From positions 1-21,509 of the forward strand of contig CAIUDS010000324.1 in assembly GCA_903897985.1 (NCBI GenBank): a stretch of 21,509 nucleotides of DNA. Direction: 5' to 3'. A program made the position numbers and the translations under genes. The notes under the pieces are model-generated. The model was not told the origin of the DNA, ran no database searches, and saw nothing but the letters and a program-made list of their open reading frames with translations. Source of the stretch: an uncultured delta proteobacterium. GTDB lineage: Bacteria > RBG-13-61-14 > DRUE01. Shown in pieces: positions 15,495 to 21,509 of this stretch. Positions within the stretch are counted from its first letter, which is position 1, and each line of letters begins with the position of its first letter.

Positions 15495-15521
15495 GAATAA
15501 ATAAATTGCCTAGCAGATTCG

Positions 15522-16511
15522 CTAAATATGCCCATATTCCTTCAGGCTCGAAAGGGATTCCTCGATCGCCTTTTCAATCGGCGTTGCCGGCATGCCCAAT
15601 TCTTTCCGCGCCTTGGCCGGGCTGTAATAAGTTCCCAGGCAGGCCATCTGCGCCATCTTGAGGTTCAACTGCGCCGGCTTGCCGGACAATTTCCCGTAAG
15701 CCGACCCGGCCAGTCCGGCCAGGACCACCACCGCGGAGGGAAGCTCGCGCCGCGGCGCGGGAACGCCGGCGATTTTGGCGACCTTGCCGAAAAATTCCAA
15801 ATAGGTCAGGTTCTCCCCGGCCAGGATATAGCTCTCGCCTTTCCGGCCCCGGCTGAGCGCGGCAACCATGGCCGACGCTACATCCCGGACATGAACGAAA
15901 TTTCTCCCGCCCGGAGAGACGCTCCCCATCTTGCGTTTGATGAATTGCCGGATCAATTCCCCGGAACTGGGGCCAGGATCGTAGCGGCCGAGCATGAAAG
16001 TCGGCGTCACGATCACCGCGTCCAGGCCCTTTTCCGCGACATATTTTTTGACCAGGTTCATGGCCTGAAACTTGGACTCCATGTAAGGCATGCCGTTGTA
16101 AGCCGCGGGAAAGGCACCGCCTTCGTCTCCGGGATTTTCCCGGGCGCCGAATGAGAAGGAACTGGCGGAGCCGACAAAGATCAGTTTCCTGATTTTTTGG
16201 GCCAGGCAAACTTCCAGCACCTTGCGCGTGCCCTCGAGGTTGACCGAGAAGACCAGCTCGGGTTTGGCCCACATACTGGTGATCGCGGCGCAATGGAAGA
16301 TCGCGGCGCATCCGCTTGCCGCCTGCTGAAGCGTGTCATTTTCGGCCAGGAGGTCGCCCGTGATTTTCTCGATCGCCAGTCCGCTCAAGGTCGGCGATTT
16401 GCTGGCCGGATGGATCAAAACCCGCACCGCCAACCCCTGCCCGATCAATTCGCGCACCAGGTTGCTCCCCAATAATCCGTCCGCCCCGGTCACCAGAACC
16501 TTGTTTGGCAC
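15522..16511 (-). CDS. NAD-dependent epimerase/dehydratase (extended SDR)
   Basis: 329 residues. 'VLVTGADGLLGSNLV' at 5-19 is the NAD(P) glycine motif, 'GDL' near 52-54 contacts adenine, 'YMESK' gives Tyr143 and Lys147, and 'VGSASSFSFG' the catalytic serine region. The family includes sugar epimerases, dihydroflavonol reductase-like enzymes and the hopanoid-associated HpnA; the 'VILGRYDPGPSSGELIRQF'-type block after Tyr fits that last group moderately. Translation starts at GTG 16509-16511 with AAAGGAG seven bases upstream. A promoter candidate lies just before it, so this is probably the first gene of the minus-strand operon that runs through mntA-hepT, the SDR and the DMT transporter. Confidence 0.88.
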   Translation of the reverse strand: MPNKVLVTGADGLLGSNLVRELIGQGLAVRVLIHPASKSPTLSGLAIEKITGDLLAENDTLQQAASGCAAIFHCAAITSMWAKPELVFSVNLEGTRKVLEVCLAQKIRKLIFVGSASSFSFGARENPGDEGGAFPAAYNGMPYMESKFQAMNLVKKYVAEKGLDAVIVTPTFMLGRYDPGPSSGELIRQFIKRKMGSVSPGGRNFVHVRDVASAMVAALSRGRKGESYILAGENLTYLEFFGKVAKIAGVPAPRRELPSAVVVLAGLAGSAYGKLSGKPAQLNLKMAQMACLGTYYSPAKARKELGMPATPIEKAIEESLSSLKEYGHI

Positions 16512-16535
16512 TTTTGATCTCCTTTGATCTGGTCA

Positions 16536-16564
16536 AATCTACCAAAAGCCCGGGACAAAGTCAA
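16536..16564 (-). promoter_or_regulatory. Sigma70-like promoter for the epimerase operon
   Basis: On the minus strand TTGACT (16564-16559) and TAGATT (16541-16536) are separated by 17 bases, matching 5 of 6 and 4 of 6 consensus positions. It lies about 25 bases upstream of the GTG start of the epimerase. Confidence 0.5.
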
Positions 16565-17075
16565 AAGTTCAATATGAAGAGAGGCCGTTCAACTTCGTGC
16601 TGCAGCCACTCTTGCTCGCCCTCTGTAGTCTCGCCTTAAAGCGGGACGAAAGAGGGTCTGCGTTCAACTACGCCGGGATCAGTACGATGTTGAAAGTAGC
16701 CTTTGAGTAGAAGTATTGGGCGGGATAGGCCTGGACGCGGAAGTGGATGGGAGCGCGCGGGGAGCGGATCGCGGTGCGCGAAAACTTTTTCCCTTCCCAT
16801 GCAAATTGTTGCGAGAATGTCAAATGTCAAGGGCCGGTTGCCCAAACCAATTATCCCCTCCCTCGAGGGGGAGGGAATAGCTGCCCCGGCTTTTGGGCAA
16901 CAGGCCCTCTTGACGAAACCCCGCCATCAGTTCCAAGAATTGTCCCATCGGGGGAAACGACAACCGGTTTAACTTAGCGCCATTCAGCTCTGACCCCTGA
17001 AGGGGGCAAGGGACTGGGTGGAGGGTCGGTTCCGGGGGCGAATCGCACTCGGTTTGGGGGATGTGCGGATTTTAT
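16565..17075. other. Divergent intergenic region with gene-tail relic and hairpin element
   Basis: No complete gene. On the minus strand 16668-16826 reads 'FAWEGKKFSRTAIRSPRAPI' then 'HFRVQAYPAQYFYSKATFNI' and ends at TAG 16670-16668, which looks like a real protein C-terminus cut off by a stop and the inverted repeat at 16827. The words CGTTCAACT recur at 16587 and 16661. The remainder shows nothing recognisable. Confidence 0.35.
16827..16913. repeat. 87-bp inverted-repeat element with nested hairpin
   Basis: Arms 16827-16846 and 16892-16913 are complementary with one mismatch and one extra base. The core includes GGTTGCCCAAA and TTTGGGCAAC. Inside, CCCTCCC (16856-16862) pairs with GGGAGGG (16869-16875). 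The element abuts the gene-tail relic at 16826. It resembles a REPIN or small MITE. Confidence 0.7.
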
Positions 17076-17104
17076 TTGACAGGTTTTGAAAAAAGTGGTT
17101 TAAT
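17076..17104 (+). promoter_or_regulatory. Strong sigma70-like promoter for PD40/OmpA operon
   Basis: TTGACA at 17076-17081 (perfect -35) is followed after 17 bases by TTTAAT at 17099-17104 (5 of 6 of TATAAT). The expected start of transcription is near 17111, about 36 bases before the first ATG, which has AGGAGG at 17131-17136. Confidence 0.75.
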
Positions 17105-17146
17105 CTGGGAAGCAACGGGATAGGAGTCCAAGGAGGTAGAAAAGAA

Positions 17147-18016
17147 ATGAAGAGGCTCTTGCCTCTATGGAGGGTTTTTTTCCTTTTAAGCCAGGGGTTC
17201 TCCATGAATGTGATGAAGGCGCCCGGGAAGATCAACAGCGGGCATACGGATGTGGCGCCGGTCCCCAGTCCGGACGGCAAGGTCCTTTATTTTACTTCGG
17301 AGCGTCCCGGCCAGGGCGGGCAGGACCTCTGGGTGGGCCACTTTGCGGGCGGCATCTGGACGGAGCCGAAGGCGTTGCCGGGTCCGCTGAACAGCAAGTT
17401 CAATGAAGGCGCGGACTCGATCGCGTATGACCGGGACAACATTTACATGTATATGACGCGGTGCAACCGGCCGGAGGGCAAGGGCATGTGCGACCTTTAT
17501 GTTTCAAGCTACAACCAGAACGGCAGCTGGTCCGAGCCCAAGAACTTGGGCGCGCCGGTCACCAGCGAGTTCAGCGAGAGCAACAGCTTTTTCGACAGTT
17601 CGGACAACATCCTCTATTTCACCTCCAACCGTCCGGGCGGCCTGGCCAAGGCGATGAACGAGAAGAAATTCTGCGAGCCGATCAAGGTGGCCACGACCGG
17701 GCCGGTGGTGATGGCGCCGCCGATTGAGGACGAGGTCGGGAAGAAGAAGACCATTTATTTCCAGTTCAATCAGTCGGCGCTGACCGCACGGGCGCAGGCG
17801 GACCTGGAGCCGTGGGCGGAATGGCTGAAGGGGAACCCGGGCCGGAAGATAGCAATCAGCGGCTATACTGACAGCCTGGGCGATAAGGTATATAATAAAA
17901 AATTGAGCAGGAAAAGGGCGCAGGCGGTAAAGAACTGGCTGGAGAGCCAGGGCGTAACGCCGGACCTGATCTCCGATCAAGTATTACGGGATGGAAAATC
18001 CGGCGGAGCCCAATGA
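17147..18016 (+). CDS. PD40 propeller + OmpA-like peptidoglycan-binding protein (frameshifted end)
   Basis: 289 residues as an uninterrupted frame. A hydrophobic N-terminus (residues 1-20) may be a signal peptide, without a clean cleavage site. Three PD40/TolB-type repeats follow: 'DVAPVPSPDGKVLYFTSERP', 'EGADSIAYDRDNIYMYMTRC' and 'ESNSFFDSSDNILYFTSNRP', alternating with 'W.EPK.L..P.NS'. The OmpA-like domain begins near 200 ('IYFQFNQSALTARAQADLEP') with Asp242 in 'GYTDSLG' and Arg257 in 'LSRKRA', the residues that hold diaminopimelate. After 'TPDLIS' the frame slips: the usual C-terminal motif is found in the next frame up to 18071. The truncated version lacks the last beta strand and may be non-functional. 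It is first in an operon with the next two genes. Confidence 0.85.
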   Translation: MKRLLPLWRVFFLLSQGFSMNVMKAPGKINSGHTDVAPVPSPDGKVLYFTSERPGQGGQDLWVGHFAGGIWTEPKALPGPLNSKFNEGADSIAYDRDNIYMYMTRCNRPEGKGMCDLYVSSYNQNGSWSEPKNLGAPVTSEFSESNSFFDSSDNILYFTSNRPGGLAKAMNEKKFCEPIKVATTGPVVMAPPIEDEVGKKKTIYFQFNQSALTARAQADLEPWAEWLKGNPGRKIAISGYTDSLGDKVYNKKLSRKRAQAVKNWLESQGVTPDLISDQVLRDGKSGGAQ

Positions 18017-18071
18017 CCCGCTGAGGGGCAACCCGAGGAACCGGAGAGCGGAAATTACCGTGGTAGAATAA
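17976..18071 (+). pseudogene. Displaced C-terminal OmpA tail of the preceding gene
   Basis: Skipping the single G at 17975 restores a frame reading 'IKYYGMENPAEPNDPLRGNP' then 'RNRRAEITVVE' and TAA 18069-18071. The 'NRRAEI' block is the conserved end of OmpA-like domains. The stop is 23 bases before the next gene's ATG, a normal operon spacing, which supports the idea that 17147-18071 is the ancestral gene with a one-base insertion. A sequencing or assembly error is the main alternative. Confidence 0.8.
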
Positions 18072-18094
18072 CCTGGATTGATAAGGAGGATAAG

Positions 18095-19657
18095 ATGCAT
18101 AAATGGAAGACAAACCTGGGTTTGGCGCTGATCTTGGTGGCGCTGTCGGTGAACCTTCAGGGGCAGAGCCAGGAAGGGGTGAAAAACCTGGGACCGGTGG
18201 TGAACAGCAAGTACTCGGACTTTGGGCCGTTTGTGAGCGCGGATGGCAAGACCCTTTATTTCGCGTCGGACCGTCCCACCGGCATCGGCGGTCAGGACGG
18301 GTGGATGTCGCATAAGGTTGCCGGGCAATGGGGGGAGCCGGAAAACATGGGCCAGCCCTTTAACACGCAGATGAATGAAGGCCCGGACTGCCTGACCGCG
18401 GACGAGCAGACCATGTATTTCACCGGGTGCAACCGTCAGGGAGCACTGGGCGGGTGCGATATTTATGTGACCCAAAAGCAGCCGGACGGGAAATGGGGCG
18501 AGCCGCAAAACCTGGGCGCGCCCATCAACACCAAATTCAATGAAGCCAACGCTTCGATCGCGCCGGATGGCAGGAACCTGTATTATGTTTCCCAGCGGCC
18601 GGACGGTTTGGGCGGATGGGATATTTGGGTCTCGACCAAGCAGGACGGCAAATGGGGCGCGCCCAAAAACCTGGGTCCGGGCATCAATACCGCGGAAAAC
18701 GAGATGTTCGTGTTCATCCACTGGGACGGCGTCACCCTTTACTTTTCCTCCGACGGTCGGGGCGGTTTCGGCAACGCGGATATTTTCCGCTCGGTGCTCA
18801 TGCCCAGCGGCTGGTCCAATCCGGTCAACCTGGGCCCCGCGGTCAATTCTCCGGACAAGGACTTCTATTTCACCATTCCCGCGAGCGGCGACCTGGCCTA
18901 TTTCTCGAGCACCCGAAGCGACACCTTGGGTCAGGAAGACCTGTATGTGGTGCCGGTGCCGATGATTATGAAGCCCAGCGGCTTGACCCTGGTCTATGGC
19001 ATTGTGGCGGATATTGATACCTGCGCCCCGCCCACCAAAGACCCCAAACTGGGGACCCCGATCTATGACATCCACACCTGCACGCCGGTGGAATCCGTGA
19101 TCCGGATCGCGGATAGCAAGACCGACCAGGAACGGCTTCTTTCCAAAACCACCCCGCAAGGCGCGTACAAAGTGGTGCTGGGCACGGGCGCGGACTATAA
19201 CCTCACCGCTTATGCCAAGGGCTATACTTTCCATTCCGAGCGGTTCGTGGTCCCGGCCGAGCAGGCTTATCAGGAAGTGGAAAAGAATATCCTGCTGACC
19301 AAGCTGAAGGCGGGCGCCGTGGTCGTTTTGCATAATATTTATTTTGACTTTGACCGGTCGGTGCTGCGGCCGGAGTCGAAGACGGAACTTGAAAACCTGG
19401 TTCGGCTGCTGAATGGAAACCCGACCATGAAGATTGAAATCCGCGGCCATACCGACAGCAAGGGCAGCGACGAGTATAACATCCGGCTCAGCCGGAGCCG
19501 GGCCAAGGCCGTGGTGGATTGGCTGGCGCTGGAAGGCGGGATCAACAAGGATCGGCTGAACTCGGTCGGATATGGCGAAAGCCTGCCTATTGCCAGCAAT
19601 GTCAGTGACGAGGGCCGGCAGCTCAACCGGAGAGTGGAATTCAAAATCCTGAAATAG
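18095..19657 (+). CDS. PD40 propeller + regulatory-like (CRD) + OmpA domain protein, PorE-like
   Basis: 520 residues. Signal peptide 'MHKWKTNLGLALILVALSV' is followed by five PD40 blades (about 30-300), e.g. 'SADGKTLYFASDRP', 'APDGRNLYYVSQRP' and 'HWDGVTLYFSSDGRGGFG'. A carboxypeptidase-regulatory-like domain follows (about 310-410, 'VYGIVADIDT' through 'NLTAYAKGYTFHSE', with an insertion). The OmpA domain is last ('IYFDFDRSVLRPESKTELEN'), with Asp454 in 'GHTDSKG' and Arg469 in 'LSRSRA'. The order propeller-CRD-OmpA is that of PorE of the type IX secretion system, without its TPR region. It presumably sits in the periplasm, anchored to peptidoglycan. AAGGAGG precedes the ATG. The AMIN lipoprotein gene follows after 10 bases. 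Confidence 0.9.
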   Translation: MHKWKTNLGLALILVALSVNLQGQSQEGVKNLGPVVNSKYSDFGPFVSADGKTLYFASDRPTGIGGQDGWMSHKVAGQWGEPENMGQPFNTQMNEGPDCLTADEQTMYFTGCNRQGALGGCDIYVTQKQPDGKWGEPQNLGAPINTKFNEANASIAPDGRNLYYVSQRPDGLGGWDIWVSTKQDGKWGAPKNLGPGINTAENEMFVFIHWDGVTLYFSSDGRGGFGNADIFRSVLMPSGWSNPVNLGPAVNSPDKDFYFTIPASGDLAYFSSTRSDTLGQEDLYVVPVPMIMKPSGLTLVYGIVADIDTCAPPTKDPKLGTPIYDIHTCTPVESVIRIADSKTDQERLLSKTTPQGAYKVVLGTGADYNLTAYAKGYTFHSERFVVPAEQAYQEVEKNILLTKLKAGAVVVLHNIYFDFDRSVLRPESKTELENLVRLLNGNPTMKIEIRGHTDSKGSDEYNIRLSRSRAKAVVDWLALEGGINKDRLNSVGYGESLPIASNVSDEGRQLNRRVEFKILK

Positions 19658-19667
19658 GGGGAGACAA

Positions 19668-20621
19668 ATGATAACCAGGCAAAAAGCGGCTTTAATCAAC
19701 GCAGCAGGTTCTCTGCTTTTGTTCGCGATCCTCCTGGGCTCCTGCGCGACCGTCGCATACGACCAGTCCATTCCCAATGAGATCCGGAAAGTGGAAATAA
19801 CCGGCAATGAAATAAATTTGTATGCCGCCCGGTCCCTGGCCCCCGGCGCCTTTGTCCTGAGTTCGCCGCCCCGGCTGATCTTGACTGCGGACAACACCGC
19901 GGTGCTCCAAGGCATTCCCGCAAAAGGGGAATTGCCCGAGGGCATGATCAAAGACTGGGAACTCAGTCAGGAGGTCTCGGAAAAAAGCGCGGACGGCGGG
20001 ACCAGGCAGGTCTATAGCTCGCGGCTGACCGCGAGCCTGCGGCAGAACATCACTTATCAGATCATCAGCAGCGACAGCGGGTGCAAGGTGGTCCTGTCCG
20101 AGATCAAGGCGGTCGAGGAAAAACCGACCGCGGCTCAGATTGAAATCCCCAAAGAGCTCTATCCCAAAATCCAGAAAATGAGCAGCGGCTCCGGAGGCGC
20201 GCCGATCGGGACCGTGGCCACGGCGGGCGCGGACGATGAGAAAGCCGCGCGCGACATGCTTAAGGAGATCCTGCCCAAAGCCGCGGTGGTGGAAAAACTG
20301 CCGACCGCCAAGACCCTGAACAACCTCACCTACCGCGCCAAAGACAACAGCGCTTTTGAAGTGGTGATCAGCGGGGACGGGGAATTCGGCAATTATGAGG
20401 TGATGACCCTGGATCAGCCGGTCCGCATCGTGCTCGACATCTACAGCGTTAAAAGCGTCCTTCCCCAAAATGTGTTCCAAGTCAACACCGGAAAAGTGCG
20501 CCAGGTACGGGTCGGAAAATATCCCGATAAAACCCGGGTGGTGGTGGAACTCTCCGGCCCGATCAAGGACGCCAGAATCGTCAATGTCAAAAGCTCCATT
20601 GTGATCCAGATAATCTATTAA
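19668..20621 (+). CDS. AMIN-domain lipoprotein
   Basis: 317 residues. Lipobox Leu-Gly-Ser-Cys puts the lipidated cysteine at 26, followed by Ala (outer-membrane type). Two AMIN-like beta domains are visible. One is about 35-150 ('AYDQSIPNEIRKVEITGNEI' onward, 'RLILTADNTAVLQGIPA'). One is about 215-317 ('LNNLTYRAKDNSAFEVVISG', 'DQPVRIVLDIYSVKSVL', 'VRQVRVGKYPDKTRVVVELS'). AMIN domains bind peptidoglycan or localise periplasmic proteins in amidases, PilQ-type secretins and GspD relatives; no secretin or amidase domain is present here. A GGGGGAG ribosome-binding site lies before the ATG. It is third in the operon after the two PD40-OmpA proteins, so all three probably act at the cell envelope. 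Confidence 0.88.
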   Translation: MITRQKAALINAAGSLLLFAILLGSCATVAYDQSIPNEIRKVEITGNEINLYAARSLAPGAFVLSSPPRLILTADNTAVLQGIPAKGELPEGMIKDWELSQEVSEKSADGGTRQVYSSRLTASLRQNITYQIISSDSGCKVVLSEIKAVEEKPTAAQIEIPKELYPKIQKMSSGSGGAPIGTVATAGADDEKAARDMLKEILPKAAVVEKLPTAKTLNNLTYRAKDNSAFEVVISGDGEFGNYEVMTLDQPVRIVLDIYSVKSVLPQNVFQVNTGKVRQVRVGKYPDKTRVVVELSGPIKDARIVNVKSSIVIQIIY

Positions 20622-20789
20622 GCCGGGACCTACACCCTGAGCGAAAAGCGTGCGGAAATGAGAGGCCAAGGCTTTTTTGCCCATGCCCGGTGAGACGAAA
20701 TTTAATTTCCAAACTCGCCATAGCTCTATAATTTCATCAGGAAAAGTCACAAAAATGCTACTTTGATGGTTTTTTTTGAGACATGCAAC

Positions 20790-20807
20790 TGAATGAATAT
20801 TCATTCA
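20790..20807. promoter_or_regulatory. 18-bp perfect palindrome, FadR/TetR-type operator candidate
   Basis: TGAATGAATATTCATTCA is exactly self-complementary. As I recall it, the box of Bacillus FadR (YsiA), a TetR-family regulator of fatty acid degradation, is TGAATGAMTANTCATTCA, which this fits at every position. No FadR or beta-oxidation gene is in the window. It lies 169 bases after the AMIN gene and 314 bases before spoVG, so its target is unclear. Confidence 0.5.
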
Positions 20808-21057
20808 TAATGCCGGAAAACAAAGATAGAGCTGTTATATTTTACTTTTGATTTCACTGCCTTGCAATAATGGAAACATAAATGTGTCACATTCCGTTGG
20901 CTAGAAAAGACCGCCCTCTTGAGGTTTGCTTTATTTATAAGCATGTTATGCACAATTTTGCAAATGCGATCTTTTCTTGACCTCGGCATGAGCAAAAGGG
21001 ATTGCACGTGCCGATGTAAGTATTTGAAAAATAATGATAATTTAAACATTAGAAAAT

Positions 21058-21073
21058 TGGCACAAAAAGTGCA
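21058..21073 (+). promoter_or_regulatory. Sigma54-type (-24/-12) promoter candidate for spoVG
   Basis: TGGCACAAAAAGTGCA matches TGGCACGNNNNTTGCA with the invariant GG and GC 12 bases apart; only two positions differ. Transcription would start near 21084, about 37 bases before the spoVG ATG. No activator gene or UAS was identified. Confidence 0.55.
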
Positions 21074-21120
21074 TACATTAGAAGGCGAATACTACTAAAC
21101 AACTGAAGGGAGGAAGTAAG

Positions 21121-21423
21121 ATGGAGATTACCGAGATTGTGGTGTACCCGGTAAGCGAGGACAAACTGAGAGCATATGTGACACTCACCTTTGACAACTG
21201 CTTCGTGGTCCGCGACCTGAAGGTCATCAAGGCGGCAAAGGGATATTTCGTGGCCATGCCCAGCAAGAAGCGCAAGGACGGGGTGATCCGGGATGTTGCC
21301 CATCCGCTCAACCAGGAGATGCGGGATTATATCGAGACCTCCGTGCTGGAGAAGTATCAGGAAGTCCTGAACCAGCATGGTCTGGAAGAACAGATCGAGC
21401 GTCGTCCGGTTCAGGCTGCCTGA
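21121..21423 (+). CDS. spoVG: SpoVG family RNA/DNA-binding regulator
   Basis: 100 residues, the normal size. 'MEITEIVVYPVSEDKLRAYV', 'FDNCFVVRDLKVIKAAKGYF', 'VAMPSKKRKDGVIRDVAHPL' and 'REQMRDYIE'-type ('NQEMRDYIETSVLEKYQEV') blocks are all diagnostic of SpoVG. In Firmicutes it affects septation and virulence genes; in spirochaetes and others it binds nucleic acid and acts post-transcriptionally. Nothing in this window points to sporulation. GGGAGG precedes the ATG (at about -11), and a strong terminator follows, so it is a single-gene unit. Confidence 0.96.
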   Translation: MEITEIVVYPVSEDKLRAYVTLTFDNCFVVRDLKVIKAAKGYFVAMPSKKRKDGVIRDVAHPLNQEMRDYIETSVLEKYQEVLNQHGLEEQIERRPVQAA

Positions 21424-21449
21424 ATTGTTTAAATTAGCGGGTCAAGCTT

Positions 21450-21487
21450 AAAAAGGAGAGTTTGAGTCGAGCGGACTCTCCTTTTTT
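21450..21487 (+). terminator. Rho-independent terminator of spoVG
   Basis: AAAAAGGAGAGT (21450-21461) and ACTCTCCTTTTT (21475-21486) form a 12-bp perfect stem with a 13-base loop, ending in a run of six T. It lies 27 bases after the spoVG stop. Confidence 0.93.
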
Positions 21488-21509
21488 GTGTTGTGCCTGA
21501 AGAAAGCGG

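Larger units (their letters stand above)
20622..21120. other. AT-rich intergenic region upstream of spoVG
   Basis: No gene is recognised. A minus-strand 82-codon ORF (20801-21049) is AT-rich and shows no domain. The stretch contains an 18-bp palindrome and a sigma54-type promoter, listed separately, and a short hairpin (GCC-AA-GGC followed by TTTTTT near 20670-20683) too small to be a certain terminator. Confidence 0.45.

Noticed and set aside
17984..19951. Minus-strand frame of 655 codons
   Set aside because: It is antisense to the PD40-OmpA and AMIN genes, whose domains are clear, and its sequence is rich in Arg, Gly, His and Val as expected from a shadow of GC-rich DNA.
19692..20804. Minus-strand frame of 370 codons
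   Set aside because: It is antisense to the AMIN lipoprotein and has no recognisable family.
20801..21049. Minus-strand 82-codon ORF in the AT-rich spacer
   Set aside because: No ribosome-binding site or domain, and it overlaps the FadR-like palindrome; chance ORF in AT-rich DNA is more likely.
1..21509. tRNA or rRNA genes
   Set aside because: I saw no TTCRANYC loop with a matching acceptor stem and no rRNA-like conserved blocks on either strand.

Overview
The window looks like a chromosomal stretch of a Gram-negative (diderm) bacterium, probably an anaerobic or microaerophilic environmental lineage. Two proteins carry clear lipoboxes (RCC1-repeat protein, AMIN-domain protein). Two have OmpA-like peptidoglycan-binding domains. 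There is a cysteine-motif iron-sulfur flavoprotein and a SpoVG homologue in a non-sporulation context. Genes are mostly GC-rich, apart from one AT-rich island (about 8.75-10.26 kb). I cannot name the phylum from sequence alone; Omnitrophota, Elusimicrobiota or deltaproteobacterial-type lineages would fit.

Layout. 0-1 kb: 3' part of an IS110-family transposase and a non-coding stretch with a 21-bp inverted repeat. 1-2.7 kb (minus): a ferritin-like/VIT1 iron transporter and a class I methyltransferase. 3-8.6 kb (plus): a secreted WG-repeat protein, a secreted type B carboxylesterase and a 14-repeat RCC1 lipoprotein. The 3' end of a second carboxylesterase survives just after the RCC1 gene, so an esterase paralogue was lost there. 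8.75-9.6 kb (minus): an AT-rich protein with two GIY-YIG domains. 9.6-11.1 kb: gene-free DNA with one REPIN-like inverted pair and a dense cluster of palindromes. 11.1-13.1 kb: a frameshifted and truncated Na/Pi cotransporter, an iron-sulfur flavoprotein, and a broken REP-associated tyrosine transposase (RAYT) bounded by two inverted REP sequences that run into the flavoprotein gene. 13.1-16.5 kb (minus, likely one operon): NAD-dependent epimerase, MntA/HepT toxin-antitoxin pair, short-chain dehydrogenase and DMT transporter. 17.1-20.6 kb (plus, good sigma70 promoter): two PD40+OmpA proteins and an AMIN lipoprotein, a cell-envelope set resembling part of the PorE architecture. 21.1-21.5 kb: spoVG with a sigma54-like promoter and a strong terminator.

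Two themes stand out. One is decay by mobile palindromic elements: REP/REPIN sequences, a dead RAYT, several gene remnants and frameshifts. The other is a rich set of exported repeat proteins (WG, RCC1, PD40). The most unusual observations are the RAYT unit inserted into a gene's 3' end, the palindrome cluster at 10.6-11.0 kb, the tandem GIY-YIG protein, the esterase relic behind the RCC1 gene, and an 18-bp palindrome matching the recalled FadR box.
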